Of a stretch of 64,000 nucleotides of DNA, positions 63,464 through 64,000 are shown in pieces (position 1 is the stretch's first letter; each line of letters starts with the position of its first letter). Source of the DNA: Avipropionibacterium sp050157065 (GTDB lineage: Bacteria > Actinomycetota > Actinomycetes > Propionibacteriales > Propionibacteriaceae); assembly GCA_050157065.1 (NCBI GenBank), contig CP189573.1; one strand, 5' to 3'. Below the pieces are notes generated by a model. It did not search any database and was not told the DNA's origin. It was given only the letters and a program-made list of their open reading frames with translations. The position numbers and the translations under genes are program-made.

Positions 63464-64000
63464 ATGGCCCTGCTGACGATCGAGGCGTTCGGGGTACGGC
63501 TGCCGAATCCGTACCGTGCCGGTCAGTGGGTTGATGCCGTCGACCGGGTCGACCTCCGGGTCGAGGCGGGCTCGGTACTGGTGATCATCGGCGAGGCAGG
63601 TGCCGGGAAGTCACTGCTGATGACGGCGCTGGTCGGGCTGCTCCCTGCCGGTGCTCAGGTGCGTGGTTCGATCACGTGGGCCGACCCGGCCGGCGAGCCC
63701 GTCGACCTGGGACGAGTGTCGGACCACGCATGGCGTGCCATCCGTGGGCGCCGGATCGGGTGGTGGTCGCAGCAGGCCATGTTCACCGCCACGCGGACGA
63801 TTCGCTCCCAGCTGGTGGAGGCGGCGCCGCGTGCCGACCCCGACGACCTGGCCGGCCGGTGTCGCGTCCCGACACCGTTGCTGGACCGCCGGTCGGACGA
63901 ACTGTCCGGCGGCGAACTGCGCCGCGTCGCCGCGATGGCCGCCCTGCTGCACGAGCCGCCCTTGCTGCTGGCTGACGAGCCGACCGCCGGTCTCGGCGAC
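63464..64000 (+). CDS. ABC transporter ATP-binding protein, DppD/NikD type (partial at the window edge)
   Basis: About 179 codons are visible before the edge; no stop is reached. MALLTIEAFGVRLPNPYRAGQWVDAVDRVDLRVEAGSVLVIIGEAGAGKSLLMTALVGLLP contains Walker A GEAGAGKS (about residues 40-47). Later come WWSQQAMFTATRTI (Q-loop), LSGGELRRVAAM and LLLADEPTAGLG (Walker B). The spacer between Walker A and signature is shorter than in typical DppD proteins. It starts at ATG 63464 (or GTG 63461) right after GAGAG, 6 bp behind the permease. It completes the importer with the two permeases. Confidence 0.9.
   Translation, partial: MALLTIEAFGVRLPNPYRAGQWVDAVDRVDLRVEAGSVLVIIGEAGAGKSLLMTALVGLLPAGAQVRGSITWADPAGEPVDLGRVSDHAWRAIRGRRIGWWSQQAMFTATRTIRSQLVEAAPRADPDDLAGRCRVPTPLLDRRSDELSGGELRRVAAMAALLHEPPLLLADEPTAGLGD

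Overview
The window is about 70% GC. It carries RbpA, WhiA, OpcA, a mycothiol-dependent isomerase-type protein and an actinobacterial-style SUF operon, so it comes from the chromosome of an actinobacterium. A Propionibacteriales-like or related lineage is a reasonable guess, but the sequence does not fix the genus. Nothing looks like phage, plasmid, CRISPR or an insertion sequence, and I saw no rRNA or tRNA.

Layout. (1) 1-6.5 kb: end of an unrecognised gene, rpsA with a clear promoter and terminator, an SDR/DUF2867 protein, and a two-gene unit for a PrsW-like zinc-ribbon membrane protein and a Gln/Gly/Tyr-repeat membrane protein. (2) 6.5-22.7 kb: all three excision-repair genes (uvrB, uvrA, uvrC), interleaved with a terC gene behind a manganese-type riboswitch, an oxidoreductase, a metallo-hydrolase, thiM-thiE, small redox genes, DUF368, and a ribbon-helix-helix/VOC pair. 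(3) 22.7-30.7 kb: the conserved actinobacterial block rapZ-yvcK-whiA-gap-pgk-tpiA-secG-rbpA. (4) 30.8-38.1 kb: accessory genes, namely an MMPL exporter and an oligosaccharide ABC importer (two permeases, lipoprotein, hydrolase) without its own ATPase. (5) 38.1-46.2 kb: the leftward pentose-phosphate operon tkt-tal-zwf-opcA-pgl with divergent ctaB. (6) 46.2-52.5 kb: repeat-rich spacer, a PhoD-like phosphatase, a CGNR regulator divergent from an EamA exporter, ctaA and an ABC exporter. (7) 52.6-59.5 kb: sufR-sufB-sufD-Rieske-sufC-sufS-sufU-sufT. (8) 59.5-64 kb: an ArsR regulator divergent from a nickel/peptide-type ABC importer whose ATPase runs off the end. From memory, regions 2-7 follow the order of the M. 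tuberculosis Rv1420-Rv1466 region and regions 1-2 resemble the rpsA-uvrB-uvrA region. The two blocks are adjacent here.

How it works together. uvrB, uvrA and uvrC each carry a RecA-NDp/PafBC-type promoter at exactly the same distance from the start codon, and all three look leaderless. This would make nucleotide excision repair one coordinated LexA-independent damage response. The central block links carbon flux (gap, pgk, tpiA; tkt, tal, zwf, opcA, pgl) to cell-wall and growth control (rapZ, yvcK, whiA). Heme O/A synthesis (ctaB, ctaA) and Fe-S assembly (suf) flank it.

Recurrent oddities: about eleven TANNNT-N6/7-start leaderless promoters; short tandem duplications that contain or abut the stop codon in at least seven genes; histone-like Lys/Ala tails on two unrelated enzymes (UvrA and OpcA); a MetJ-like array of CTAG boxes at 8-bp intervals in front of the RHH gene; and a perfect 27-bp-stem hairpin between rbpA and the MMPL gene.
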